Positions 1 through 11,469 of a stretch of DNA of 64,000 nucleotides are shown here, in pieces. The notes below the pieces were generated by a model. The model was given only the letters and a program-made list of their open reading frames with translations, was not told where the DNA came from and did no database searches. How positions within the stretch are numbered: position 1 is the stretch's first letter; each line of letters begins with the position of its first letter. Made by a program: the position numbers and the translations under genes. The DNA is from Mangifera indica (taxonomy: Eukaryota; Streptophyta; Magnoliopsida; Sapindales; Anacardiaceae): assembly GCF_011075055.1 (NCBI RefSeq), contig NC_058138.1:24211568-24275567 (forward strand), written 5' to 3'.

Positions 1-514
1 AATAGCTGGAGTTTCATCTCCATATAACTGCTTCAAACAGTTAATTAAGCACATAAACTAATTCATAATTATACTCTTAACTTTCTCTTCATCAGTTACA
101 TTCCTTGACGAGAAGATATATAGATTGATCATTGAGTCTGTCAAGCAAGTAAGAACACCTTACACTGTTGGGTTGCGCAATCATATTATGAATTGTTCTG
201 TCAATCAGCACAAATTGCATGATAGGTCATCCATCATTTATATATATGGATATTTGTCAGCTAATGTGTTATTGGTAAGTTGCTTGAAAAAATAGACTTA
301 TGAGTCTATTTCTGGAGTCATTCTGTCCATCTTTGGTTGGTTTCAACTTTCAACTACATAATTGCTGGTCGTCATTATCAATTCTACAAGTTTTTTTTCA
401 TACAAATGCATGAATGAGGACTTCCTGCTGCTTCTATTGAGACTGTTTCTAAGAATTTCTAATTATTTCCTCAAATTATGAGATATATATATCTTCCACT
501 GTCCATTCATATCT
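1..514. other. Intergenic, no gene seen
   Basis: No reading frame of credible length or splice structure is seen. The sequence is AT-rich and non-repetitive apart from short homopolymer runs. It may be flank of a gene outside the window. Confidence 0.5.
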
Positions 515-1257
515 TAGCCAATTTCAAAGACCTGTTCCCACCCAAGGTTAAGTGTAATCCCAAACTCATATCTTTCAACTTTTAAAAATTCAAACTGTCA
601 TCTCTGAGCAAAATTTTATTAAAAACTCTTTTAAAATTAAGGGTAAAACTATCATTTAATAAAAATATTTAAAAAACTAAAGTTTTATTATATTTTCCCC
701 AATTTGAAATTCTAACAATTTTTCCCATAGAAAGTTTGAAAAATAGCAATTTTTCTCTAGGATTTTGAAATCGTCACTGAAGACAACAAAGTTCATTATC
801 TATGAGCATGTTGTCTCTCTCTCCCGACTTATGTCCTCTGCCAACTTATTCTCACTCATCAATGACACTGATCTCCTCTGACGAAGACGAAATCATCTTT
901 ATTAGAGGAAATCAATGTTGTTGGTTGGTGGGGTTTGATCGACAAAAGAAGATAAACTGGGAGGGAGAGGTAACACAATCGGAGACAGTGAATTTTGTCA
1001 TCTTCGATGATTGTTTCAAAACTACAAAGGGGACATTGTCATTTTTTAACCTTTAGATGGGGAGAAATTATTAGTTTTCAAACTAAGGGAAGGAAAAATA
1101 TAACAAAATTTTAGTTTTTTAAATTTTTTTATCTTTAACTTTAATTGAGTTTCTTAATAAAATTATATTTGTAAATGAAAGTTTAAGTTTTTAAAAAGTA
1201 GAGAGTATGAGTTTGAGGTTACACTTAACTTTAGGTGGGAGCGAGTCTTTCGGCCTT
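515..1257. mobile_element. Nonautonomous TIR DNA transposon (about 740 bp)
   Basis: The two ends are long imperfect inverted repeats. The block at 535-590 (key string TTAAGTGTAA then CAAACTCATA) recurs inverted at 1190-1245, and similarity continues inward through AT-rich sequence. Inside is a CT-rich stretch and a short open frame at 802-1056 that resembles no protein I know. Long inverted ends without a transposase suggest a Mutator-like or other nonautonomous element. I could not fix the exact termini or a target-site duplication. A related right half occurs near 22.98-23.23 kb. Confidence 0.55.
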
Positions 1258-1394
1258 TACAGGAACAGCAATTTAATTAGGGTTTGAACATTGACTGTTT
1301 ACTGTACACAAGCCCAAGAACAAAGTTGCATGGCAACAGAATTTGAAGCCCAAATCCATGTGTAACCTTTCGTCTTCTGTAGGGACACTGAAAC

Positions 1395-1707
1395 TAGGGC
1401 TGGATTCGAGCCGAGCCGAGCTCGGCTCGCAGCCAGCTCGGGCTCGGCTCGGCTTTTTGAGGGCCGGCTCGAGTTCGGCTCGGCTCGAGTTCGGCTCGTT
1501 TTCAGTTCGGCTCTGTAACGGCTCGACTCGGCTCGTTTTTTATATCAAAACGACACCGTTTTGTATAAAAAAATATACCGAGCCAACCCGAGCCAGTTCG
1601 GGCTCGGCTCGAGCTCGATCGAGCTGAGCTGAGCCCGGCTCGTTTCGGGCTCGAACCGAGCCGAGCCGAGCTCGAGTCCGAGCTGGCTCGGCTCGAATCC
1701 AGCCCTA
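1395..1707. mobile_element. GC-rich hAT-type MITE with 8-bp target duplication
   Basis: The element begins TAGGGCTGGATTCGAGCC and ends with the exact inverse. It is flanked on both sides by the same 8-bp word ACTGAAAC (1387-1394 and 1708-1715), the duplication length typical of hAT elements. The body is built of CGAGC/GCTCG pentamer runs that form a near-palindrome around an AT-rich centre with an AAAACGACACCGTTTT-like core (about 1546-1562). It is far richer in GC than its surroundings. The open frame at 1343-1627 is a by-product of the repeat, not a gene. Confidence 0.85.
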
Positions 1708-1715
1708 ACTGAAAC

Positions 1716-2759
1716 CATTATTTTGTTGCCAATTTTAAAACCCTTTCTCTATTTACTTCATTTAAGTTAGTTATATAATGACAATTCATCAATTGAGACA
1801 AACAATTATGTGTAAAGTAGTCTTTTTCTCCCATACTTTCTGGTGGTTTTTCCAATAAATTCATCACCAATTTGACCTAAACTAAACTTTCTGGATTTGA
1901 ATCAGACTCAATCCAGCTCTTATTCAAGTTCATAAATACGTCAAAAAGAAAAGAAATGTTTTTTTAAGCCGTCTAGGCCCCAAGGCAGCTATATGCAGTA
2001 CTCACATTTAACCAATGCATCGAGGAACTCAATGGATGAAGCATTAAATCTTGAACTGATATGTTAAAATCATATATAAAGCATTTCGGAAAACTATATA
2101 TTGTGAGGATCACAGTAACAATGAACTGGTGTAGAGAGTGAATGCTTTGGAATCTAATTCGTTGCGCCTCTCTGTAAGACTGAATATGCGTTAAAGAATT
2201 AAAGGCTGCGCGTGCTGACTCTAGGTCTCTAGCTTTAAATTTCAAGACCACTAAGGCCACGCCATGCATATTCAATCATCTGCTCTGGTGAAGCATTTTG
2301 TTCGAAGGGTTTTTACATGTACATATATTTGCGTGGTCCACAGAGACGGTTCATAACTCAACACAAACAATTGAGCTGTCAAATCAGATAAAGAAGAAAA
2401 GCAAATATTTACTTTTGTTCATGTGATAATATGAGTTACACAAAAGCCAGATAAAAAAATAAAATCAAATTCGAATCGTGGTAGATCAAAGTTATGATTT
2501 AGTTTGAGATGAATTTATTTATTTATTTATTTAATAACATTAGTTATTCAATAATATAATATTATTTTATGAATAATATTGTTTATTACTCATATCATTA
2601 ATAACTCTTCAATAATATTTTTTATCAATCTAATTTAAAATTCAAACAAAATATTTTTTGACTCAACTTAATTCAGTTTAAATTAAATCTACCTCAAGAA
2701 TATGTTTTGATATCATTGGTGGGATTATTATTGATTATTTCTAGTCTCATTTCCAATGT
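1716..2759. other. Intergenic / 3' flank of KNOX gene
   Basis: No gene is seen. AT-rich runs occur at 2510-2660, including a TTTA tetramer repeat near 2515-2535. The part nearest 2760 probably holds the 3' untranslated region and polyadenylation site of the KNOX gene on the minus strand. Confidence 0.5.
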
Positions 2760-4455
2760 CTAAGAAGATGGCCTCTTCAAATTGTTTGTGGGGACAAGCT
2801 CCGAGAGAGCAAATCTCACTTCTTCGTATGGTTTCCAGTGCCTCTTTCTCTGATTGATGAACCAGTTGGTTATTTGCTTTGGGTCTAGTCCAGTTTCTTC
2901 TGATAAGTTCACTTTCTCCTCTTCCTGTATGTACCATCAAATCAAATCTTCTTCTCAGATCATCTATTTAAAAATTAATATAAGACATACAACCAGTCTT
3001 GGAGTGCTATGATCATTTTTGGTTATTGAAGTTGCAGCCAATAGCTTCAAAGGGCAGCTGGTTTTCTACATATGTACGGGTTGCATGTGATTGCTCGTAG
3101 CCACATATATCCTTTAATTATTTTTGCTTTAGTGCAAGTTTTCACCTTCATGTATAACAACTTGGCTCTTTGGCTGCACTCATATTCATTAATTTGAACT
3201 TCTGTTAAGTAAATATTAAGTTAGTCTTAATCAACATGACATCCGTTCAGTGTCTCCATGTGTCTTAGGTAAGTATGTTTATATCTTAGAGAAATTTGGT
3301 ATTTTTCAATAATAACTGTTTGGAGAGATTAATGGTGAATCTGATTTAGCTAGCTTGACTCGAAATCGATTTGTTTGGTTATTTATATAGTAACAATTTG
3401 TTAGCGTTTCAATGGGTGATACTTAACATCGGTTCTAATAAACTTGAGTTAAACATTATAGATTTATATTAAATTTGAATTGACTCTAACTTAACTCGAA
3501 TTGAATGGATTGTTAAAAGGGATAAATTTCATCATATGTGATTACTGATTTTCAGTTAGAAACTTGGTAATTATATGTAAGTGTTGTAATTACCGTGGGA
3601 TATGGCCATCTGTAGTGATTGTTCCACCAGTCCATGAGTTTGATCCTTGCAACTTCTGGCAGCTTTTCCTTCTTCCTTTTCTTCAAGAATTCGTTTCTTA
3701 AAGTGGTAAGATATCCACTGTACTTGCGCATCAGCATTCCTTTAACCTCCTCTTCACCTTGGACTACACTAACAGATTGATCTCGACAATATTCAGCCGC
3801 CTCCGCGTAGCTTTGTTCCTCCTCTGATGTCCCAGCTGCTTCATCTTTACTCACCTCATAAAAATTGATACATGAATTAATTAATATCCAGACACTTCCA
3901 AATTTTCAAGGCTATAATTATCAATGTTAATATAGAATATGGAAAACGAACTACAACATTTTGAACTGTCAAATTCACTACTCAGGCAACATTTATACCC
4001 ATTGTTAATATGTAACATCCAGAATCGCTTTGAACAATAATCTATGCTGATTTTGTTTTTGAGTTTTACAACTCAACACAACTTTTAACAATTTAAAAAC
4101 TTATTTTTAAATAGTTTCCATCTAGTATTCATACGAGATGTCGTTACATACATAACATCTTTTTCTTTTTTTACCTAAAAGTGATACACGATTCATCTCA
4201 ATTAACAATAAAATTAATTTACGCACTACAATGGTTATGTGGAGTACAGATCATACTTGCATCTCTTTCCTGCAAGAGCTTCATGGCGCAGTAGTTCTTA
4301 CATTTATTCAACACCAGAAGCTAACCTCGAATCACTCATATAATGTCATTTTAAAGAACATGTTTCACCATGTAACTACAGCAATAATATAAATACCTAT
4401 TTAATAATACCATTTTCCTCGACATGGAAAGACAACATAGTTCGATAGTGCACTG

Positions 4456-4504
<49 letters not shown>

Positions 4505-5379
4505 CTGTAAATGAATGGCTTTCAGACATTTCATCCCAATCACAAGACCTATTTCTTCTCTTTTCCCTAAACTGCACAGTTGCACTAGTTTCAGCTCGGT
4601 AATTTCGTATCCTTGTAACCATAAGTTCCAAAGAGAGCACAGACTAACAGTATTTATGCATAGAAATAAGAGAAACACGAACAATCAGATTAATTAAAAC
4701 TTTACCCGATCTATATTCATAATCAAATTTTCTTGTCTGTTCTCCTTTACAAAGATTTCTCAGTTGTGATTCCATGTCGTTTAGGAAGTCTTTTGCTTCA
4801 TCAAACGGCTTTGAAAGATCCTCCTTGTATCTCTCAAGAATCTCACAGTATGATTCCTAGTAAATTGAGAAAGAATCAAAGTTAATGTTAATTATCTAGT
4901 CAAGTTTCTCGGGAACCACACAATAGTATATGTACCATGAACTCGTCGAGCTCTGGATCAGCTCCTATTTCACTACGACTCCTTGTTGTACTAAAATTTT
5001 CTCTACCCATTTCTTCTAGAAGAGAAGCCATTTCTGGAGGAGCTCCGACCTTTCATGGTTTTATGGATTTTAAGCAGAAAAATACAAGAGAAGAATAAAA
5101 AATTTATATATTGAAATAAGGGTTTACCTTTTGACATTGTATATAAGCAGAAAGTAAATTTGGATAAAGGGGGTGAGAGGCGATTTGAGCCTTGATCAGA
5201 TCGGCCATATCCAAGGATCCAGTAGCATCAAAATGATGATGAAGCATGGAATTGTTGGTAGGATTAGCGATGTAGTTTCCATGAGAAGAGCTTCCAACTG
5301 CTTGGATTAACTTGTCATGATCTGAACATGATGATGATGACAGCACAGAAGGAAGATCAAGTATATGCAAGTCTTCCAT
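2760..5379 (-). CDS. Class I KNOTTED1-like homeobox (KNOX) protein, divergent
   Basis: Five exons join in frame: 5379-5128, 5049-4936, 4856-4706, 3844-3594, 2924-2760, giving 310 residues. Visible domains are KNOX1 (about 58-100, [23 protein letters not shown]), KNOX2 (about 110-162, [10 protein letters not shown] then [12 protein letters not shown]), an ELK-like segment (about 205-226) and a TALE homeodomain (about 227-289) with the WPYP loop and [12 protein letters not shown]. Family members are nuclear transcription factors that keep meristem cells undifferentiated and pair with BELL proteins. The intron inside the homeodomain follows the usual KNOX layout. Exon 4 uses the acceptor just before GATGAAGC; the AG ten bases upstream would bring an in-frame stop. 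Odd points: the homeodomain reads [12 protein letters not shown] where class I proteins nearly always read TGLDQKQINNWF, and the ELK core is EVK. The start is the first ATG, giving MEDLHILDL. The family call is firm; the exact clade is not. Confidence 0.93.
4458..4502. repeat. (AT)n microsatellite in KNOX intron 3
   Basis: About 22 uninterrupted AT units lie in the third intron, between the exons for KNOX2 and the homeodomain. Length is likely polymorphic. Confidence 0.95.
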
Positions 5380-5454
5380 AAGATCAACTCACTAATGTTC
5401 ACACAATTAACTTGAGCAAAACGCTCTCGTTAAAGATTTATGTAGCTATTGATT

Positions 5455-5660
5455 ATGAAGCTACAAAGAAAGAGAGAAAAAGAAGGAAACCTAGTTAGGT
5501 CAATAAATTACAAAGCTACAGACATGGAAAAGGGCACATTAACTTAATAGAAAAAGAAGTTATCAAAATTCAACTTCAAGTTGAAAATGACAGTACTTTA
5601 CTTTCTCTACTTATTTCTTTCCCAAGAAGAGAGAGACCAAGGAAAGAGAGAATGTCGGGT
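5455..5660 (-). promoter_or_regulatory. GAGA/CT-rich 5' region of KNOX gene
   Basis: Upstream of the start codon there are two purine-rich clusters on the plus strand, at about 5465-5490 and 5625-5655, rich in GAGAGA/GAAAGA. Plant BASIC PENTACYSTEINE factors bind such GA repeats and are known regulators of KNOX genes. That link is inference from sequence type only; no transcription start was identified. Confidence 0.3.
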
Positions 5661-7078
5661 TGAGGTTTGGTTTACTGCATTTGCTACATAACAATACTTC
5701 ATTTTGCACTTTGGACTGGTTGGAATTTGGATCGAATTTTTCATTTCTTTTTATATTATCAAATAATTATTAATTAATTAATTAATTAATTATAATCTTT
5801 ATATTTACATATAATCTTCTTTGGTATATAATATTTCAATAAAAACATTAAGAACCAAGAAATAAGATATCTACTCCCCATTTGGCATGTAAAATCTTTC
5901 TGATGATATGTATACACACACACACACGTTTTTCATCATTTTGTATTGTGAAAATGTTAATACATGACTGACACTTGATGGTTGGAGTTGGAGAGTCATC
6001 GAATTATTTAACTAATTTTTTTTATTTATTATTGAAAATAAATAATTATATTTTCTCTTGTATGTCCAGTGGAAAGGTTGCATTGACCATCGGTCTACAT
6101 GGGATTGAACGAGACTGAGTTATCGTTGGTTTCAGAATTCTGAAATTAGTGTGGTTATTACAGTGGCCCCCGTAATTGTTGCTGTAGAGGTCAAGTTCTG
6201 CTCAAATTTTAACTGTTTTGATGCTGGTGAGGACAGCGACATTATGGGTCCCCAACCGCACTGTCTATCTACCCACTGCTGCTACTGCTCTATTCCTTTT
6301 CCTCAGCATACAGGGGTGGATTCTGGAACGGACTATTCATTCCAGTTCAAGCTTATTTAAATTGATAAATAATATCATTTATTTGAACATTCCACTTCAA
6401 CTCATTCAATCCAATCCAGACATAGATTCAAAGTTAAATTAACTTGACTAAAGTAAACCAAGGTTTGTTAGAATGAATTAAGGCTAATTACCTATTCTTA
6501 TTCATTGTTATTGTATATCCCAACTTCAATGTTCAATCCCACCCCACCAATCCTACCTTCCCATCTCAACTTAGTAGCCCTGTTCCTACCAATAGATGTT
6601 ATTTGCACCTAGTTTAAAATCATTTTGAATATAAAAAATTAAGTTAAAATTGATTTAAAATTAATAAATCAAGGTTTAAATTCAATTTAAAATAGTTTAA
6701 TTTTTTTTTAATTTAAGTTTGTTTAAATTTAAATATTTAGATTAATTCAAATTTGACTTATTTTGTAGAAACAAGTTTATTTTTTTATTTGAACTTAATA
6801 ATTTTATCAGAATTTAAATTTGTATTCAAGTAGTTCAAATTGAATTCAACTCTATCCTTAAACCCTAAACCTAATCAGACTTTGTGTTAAACTGATATTA
6901 TAGGAATTGTAATGGAAAAATCTTTTTCAATCTTTGGAGATAGATTTTTTGTTTGCGTTTTTTTAATTCTTTTTTTCATCCCAATGTGTCACCCAAAAGC
7001 GGTTCAATAAACAGTGCCAGACCGGGTGGATAAATCGATTCTTCAATCGACTGAGACGCTGAGAAAAAAAAAACACAA
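5661..7078. other. Intergenic between divergent KNOX and CRM genes
   Basis: No gene is supported. The stretch includes a TAAT tetramer repeat (5765-5792), a short CA repeat (5912-5926), and a long AT-rich tract at 6600-6860. Because the two neighbouring genes are transcribed away from each other, both promoters lie here. Two short frames at 6151-6442 overlap each other and show no family signature. Confidence 0.5.
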
Positions 7079-9797
7079 ATGGTGGCGGGGAGGGTTTTCG
7101 TTTTCTCTTCTTCTCTGGCTCTTCGTAAAGCTCATAACTTGAAGATACTCTTCTCTAAATCTTCCATTTTTACGAAATACCCACTTCACAGAACCAGGTA
7201 TCTCCCTCTCTCACTCTCAGTATCTGTTTTGTTTCTTGTGTTGTTTAATTTCTTCAGCTTGTTTACTTTTACGCGTTACACACTGTGATTTTAGTCTGTT
7301 TTGAATGTCATATTCCGCTTAAAACCTGCAAGTAACATTGCTTCATCGTAGATTTTTTGGGATCATATTAAGTTTAACAAATCCATCTTGTGTTGGGCAC
7401 TTATGTTATGCTCCAAAGTGTTTGGCTTTCAGCCACTTACGGTGCGTTGGGATGTGAATTTAATCTCCTTGGAGAGTGTCATCGTGTGAGATGCTTTAAC
7501 ACTCTTGAGTATTGTTATGGGAAAAATTAGGTGGGTCTGCAAAAGTTTCTACATTGAAGAAGAGGGGAAAAAAAATAAACGAGTCCCTATTTTTGAAATT
7601 AAAGAATAAATTGTTATCTCCATAGAGATAAAAGTATCTTGAGATAGCAAAATAATCATAATTAGCATGCAAGTTTTCACCTTTTGATTCTCATGTTTAA
7701 TGTTTGGAAACTTTCTTTTCTGAACTATTAATGTTAGTTATATGATTTATTCAAATGGTATTTTAGAATTTGTTCCACTATGTAATATGAAAAGGCTTTT
7801 TGGTTTGTTGAACCAAGGTAGAAGCAATATATGTATAAACTTTGTCAAATTTTGAAACATCGAGTTCATATGTAACTTCTCAAGCGATGTGGGATGTTTA
7901 TACATACCCAACATTTCTTTTATGCTTTGTCGATGTGGATTTGCCTAAGGGTGTTACATCATATAATTTTTCTGCTGTTTGAGGTTAATTTTTGAATGCA
8001 TGTTATATCAATCTTTTATTACAAAATCATGTCCTTGAAGCTTAGCTAACAATGCAGTAGCTTGGGTGATGTTATGTGCAAGGCTTTTGGTCAAGAACCT
8101 TCTTTTGGACTACTTCATGATTTAAGAAGATTTCCTTTTAACGGATGTCTATGGATTCATTCAGCTCCATCTCTGAGTACTGTCGACAAAGTTGTGGATC
8201 CACTGAAGTGTCCTGAGAGTGGAAAAATTGCTGATGCTGCGGGTGATTCAAAAGTAAAGAGAAAGAAGCTGAAAGGAAAACGAGCTGTTGTAAGGTGGTT
8301 AAAGTTCTTTAGATGGAAGAAGAAGAAAGAATATGAAAGGATGACAGCAGAAGAGAAAATTTTGTATAAATTAAGAAAGGTGTGCTTTTATTTTATTTTT
8401 ATTTGTGTTTCTGTCTATTAAAAGAAATCCTATGATTCTCTTAATTGGCTGGTTTATTTAACAATATTCCGTAGCAGCATTTTGTGAATTTGGCTCTTTT
8501 TCATTTTTCATTTTGCAAATTGTTAAATTTTCCAATTAATTGAACTTTTGTCTTCTTATGATCTTGTCCGCCTAGATTCTATTTGTCTGCTTTTTTTTTT
8601 TTAAATCTCCCTAGGCTCGGAAGAAAGAGGAAAGGCTAGTTGAAGCATTGAAAAAGGTCGAACCTAAGGAATCCTCTGATACAACCCATGATCCGGAGGT
8701 ATTAACGCCAGAAGAACATTTCTTCTATCTGAAGATGGGCCTCAAGTGCAAGAATTATGTTCCTGTTGGAAGACGGGGAATATACCAGGGTGTAATTCTA
8801 AATATGCATCTGCACTGGAAGAAACATCAGACTCTGAAGGTTGTGGTAAAGACGTTCTCAGCAGAGGAGGTCAAGGAGATTGCTGCTGAGCTGGCCAGAT
8901 TGACTGGAGGAATTGTTCTTGATATTCATGAAGAAAATACAGTAATTATGTACAGAGGGAAGAATTATTCACAACCCCCAACAGAGATAATGTCCCCCAG
9001 GGTCACACTCTCAAGAAAGAAGGTGTCTTTCACTTCCTTGTCTCGGCTTCTTTTTAGTCATTTATCATTTATGAATGAGGATGAGAAACAAATACATTAA
9101 ACTTTCAAATAGCACTTTCATATGTGTATATTAATCATTTCTTTATTTCTGTTTTGAGTGGAATGTCTTCATTGTAATAGTAAGAGGTTTAAGCCAATCC
9201 TTTTATTTGGTTCTTGAAATTTTCCCTATGATGTCATCACATTCCTATTCTTGTATTTCTTTCCAACAGGCTTTGGATAAATCCAAGTATAGGGATGGCC
9301 TTCGTGCAGTGAGGAAATATATTCCAAAACTAGAGCAGGACCTTGAACTGTTTCGTGCACGGTCTGAAAGAAGAGCTGAAACAGGTGTTAATGTTTTAGA
9401 AGATATCCAAAACACTGAGGTAGATAGTGTAGATTCAGAAGGCATTCAAAGTACGAAGGAGTCCTTGGAAGATTATCCTGAAATGGATTCATTAATGGCA
9501 GATTCTGAAGATTTGTCGGATATTTTTGAGACGGACTGTGACTCAGAAACAGACGAGAGGGCACAACGACCACTTTATTTGGATGAGTTTGACAAATTTC
9601 CAGCAGAAAATGATGAGGAACCTGAAGCTTTTGAGGAGCACCTGTGTCAAATATCTGTTAACACAAGAGATGTGAAATCATTAGAGAAAGATGTAGATGT
9701 GAAATCATTAGAGAAAGATGTAAACTCAGCAAATTTTGATGAAGTTGATCAGATGTTTTTGCGTGCTGCAACACTTCTAAAGAAACAAAGGAGATAG
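7079..9797 (+). CDS. Single CRM-domain (CRS1/YhbY) organellar RNA-binding protein
   Basis: Four exons join in frame: 7079-7197, 8058-8379, 8615-9022, 9270-9797, giving 458 residues. The first 45 or so residues are rich in S, R and hydrophobic residues, with almost no acidic residues, as in a transit peptide. Residues 110-140 are strongly basic. The CRM domain (about 165-265) has the family signature GRRGIYQGVILNMHLHWKKH and ends near MYRGKNY. The tail is acidic (about 315-430). CRM proteins bind intron RNA and ribosomal precursors and assist group II intron splicing in plastids or mitochondria. From memory it most resembles the small single-CRM plant proteins (At3g25440/At2g28480 type). Whether it enters plastids or mitochondria cannot be told here. 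Start chosen: first ATG, with the frame carried by the AG|T junction. Confidence 0.9.
9669..9722 (+). repeat. 27-bp in-frame tandem duplication in CRM gene exon 4
   Basis: Two exact 27-bp copies (9669-9695, 9696-9722) each encode DVKSLEKDV in the acidic tail. The exactness suggests a recent slippage event. Frame is kept. Confidence 0.95.
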
Positions 9798-10268
9798 GAG
9801 ATCTATATTTATAAGTCAGTATAGTGGTGGTAATCTATGATGTTGAAATGGATGTTTCCATGCTCTTGTTACCTTATTTTGTGTAACATTTATTGACAAG
9901 GCAACAGTCTTGGATACATTATGGATCTGGAATGCATATTTCAACTTTATTTACCATTTTGCGTAATCAAGAAGCTTGGAGTTCTGAAATTGGTCCTAGC
10001 ACATGTTCTAGACAGGTGGCCACCAAACAGTATCAAATTTGACTGAAGGCAATGGAGGAGCTAGGAGTCCAGAGAAATCCTCACCAAGGGCAAACATAAA
10101 CATTAATTCAAGTCGCTGATGAGACGATACACTGGCTTCATGGGCTGCTCTCGGCTTTTCCGTGGTCTACTATCATCAAACATTTTTGGTGGCTCTCAAA
10201 GCAACCGTAGATTTGAATTGTGCTCAAATTAGGGTCAACTAAGTTCACTTGAGCTACTAAACACTAAA
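9798..10268. other. 3' flank of CRM gene
   Basis: Probable 3' untranslated region for the first 150 bases or so. No other gene is seen. Confidence 0.45.
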
Positions 10269-10745
10269 GGGCGTTTGGTTGGAGTTTTTTAAGATTACTT
10301 TGATAATCTATATTTTATCTCCTTGTTTGGTTTATCAGTAATAAAATATTACAGTAATTTTCTATTACAAATGCTGATGTTACAAATAATATAGATGGTA
10401 ATCTGACTATCACTTTCACCTTAGGTATTTAAATATTGTTGAGGTAATCTTGAGTTTATTATAATTATATTATTATTTATTAATTTTTTGAGATAAAAAT
10501 AAATTTATTTTTAATTAATATGATAAATAATATAAAAAATATTTAAAAATAATTATATTCAAGGGTATTTAAGTAAAATAATTTACTAGTAATCTTTTAT
10601 TATCTTTAATCAAACACAATAATTATTTAAACCTATTAAATTTTATCAAATATAGTAATAATTTATATTTAATAATTTTTTAAATAATTTATTTTTAAGA
10701 TAATTTTTTTATTTTGATAATAAAATATTATTCAAATCAAATATG
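10269..10745. mobile_element. Possible degenerate AT-rich MITE
   Basis: The left end reads GGGCGTTTGGTTGGAG and the right end, inverted, reads ATATTTGATTTGAAT. This is a weak inverted match around a very AT-rich body. The GGGCGTTTGGTT start is a common form among plant MITEs. Termini and target duplication are not resolved. Confidence 0.35.
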
Positions 10746-10789
10746 GATAATTGCATGTGAGAACCTTTTGACCAGTAGATGACAAGTTT

Positions 10790-11030
10790 AAAAAAACTAG
10801 AAAATGGGGTAGAATCGGGAGAGAAAAAGAGTTGCAAAAAGAGGTTGATGGGAAGCATGATTGGTGATGGTGAAGCCACCAGGCAGGCACCAAACTTTCT
10901 CAATAAATGTGCCATGCTTGTTATATCCTGTAGATGTTGTGATATCCCCAGAGTGCAATTCAATGAGCCCGGACATTTCCATGTCTTCAACAGGATGCAA
11001 TGGAGAGTCCGAAGAGACCTTGATATTCTA
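10790..11030 (-). pseudogene. Unidentified protein-coding relic
   Basis: On the minus strand one frame reads coherently from about 11020 down to 10800, including HPVEDMEMSGLIELHSGD and VWCLPGGFTITNHA. A stop lies just upstream (near 11030). It has protein-like composition but no start context, no matching neighbour exons, and I do not recognise the family. It could be an exon of a decayed gene or a captured fragment. Confidence 0.3.
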
Positions 11031-11050
11031 ATAATTTGCTCCTGGATATA

Positions 11051-11460
11051 GTGATGTCATGTTAAGACAAATAAAGGTCTGCCAAGCCTGGGGAACATTA
11101 AATTTGATCAGAAGCCTGCTTTGTTTAGCTCAGAACACACCAGAATAATAAGCCCTTTCCCTTCTGAAACATCTTCCGACATTTGGCAAGCAAACATAGA
11201 CATTCCAACAAATGCAAACAAGAGAATTGCACTTGAGGAAGATTCACATATTTAATAGCAGAAAAAGTAGCAGAACAGATGCATTTTTTGAAATTGAATT
11301 GTTCTGCAAGCTAAATTGTCATTAACACTAACGTTGTTATTGTATTCCCTTCAGTTTCAAAACAGTATTTGATCACTTGTACGCGAAACTAGCAGTATGG
11401 ATTCTACTGTTCAAACAAGATCATCAAATAAGGAAAGATATAGCTAAAATAACTTTGGGA
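11051..11460. other. Intergenic, no gene seen
   Basis: No supported feature. The ClpP-like pseudogene begins to its right on the opposite strand. Confidence 0.4.
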
Positions 11461-11469
11461 GAGCTATAA

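Noticed and set aside
1343..1627. 94-codon open frame with Arg/Ala/Ser-rich sequence
   Set aside because: Made entirely by the GCTCG pentamer body of the hAT MITE.
4401..4640. Minus-strand frame with a long Tyr-Ile run
   Set aside because: Translation of the (AT)n repeat in a KNOX intron; the same artefact occurs at 36137-36384 and 49524-49772.
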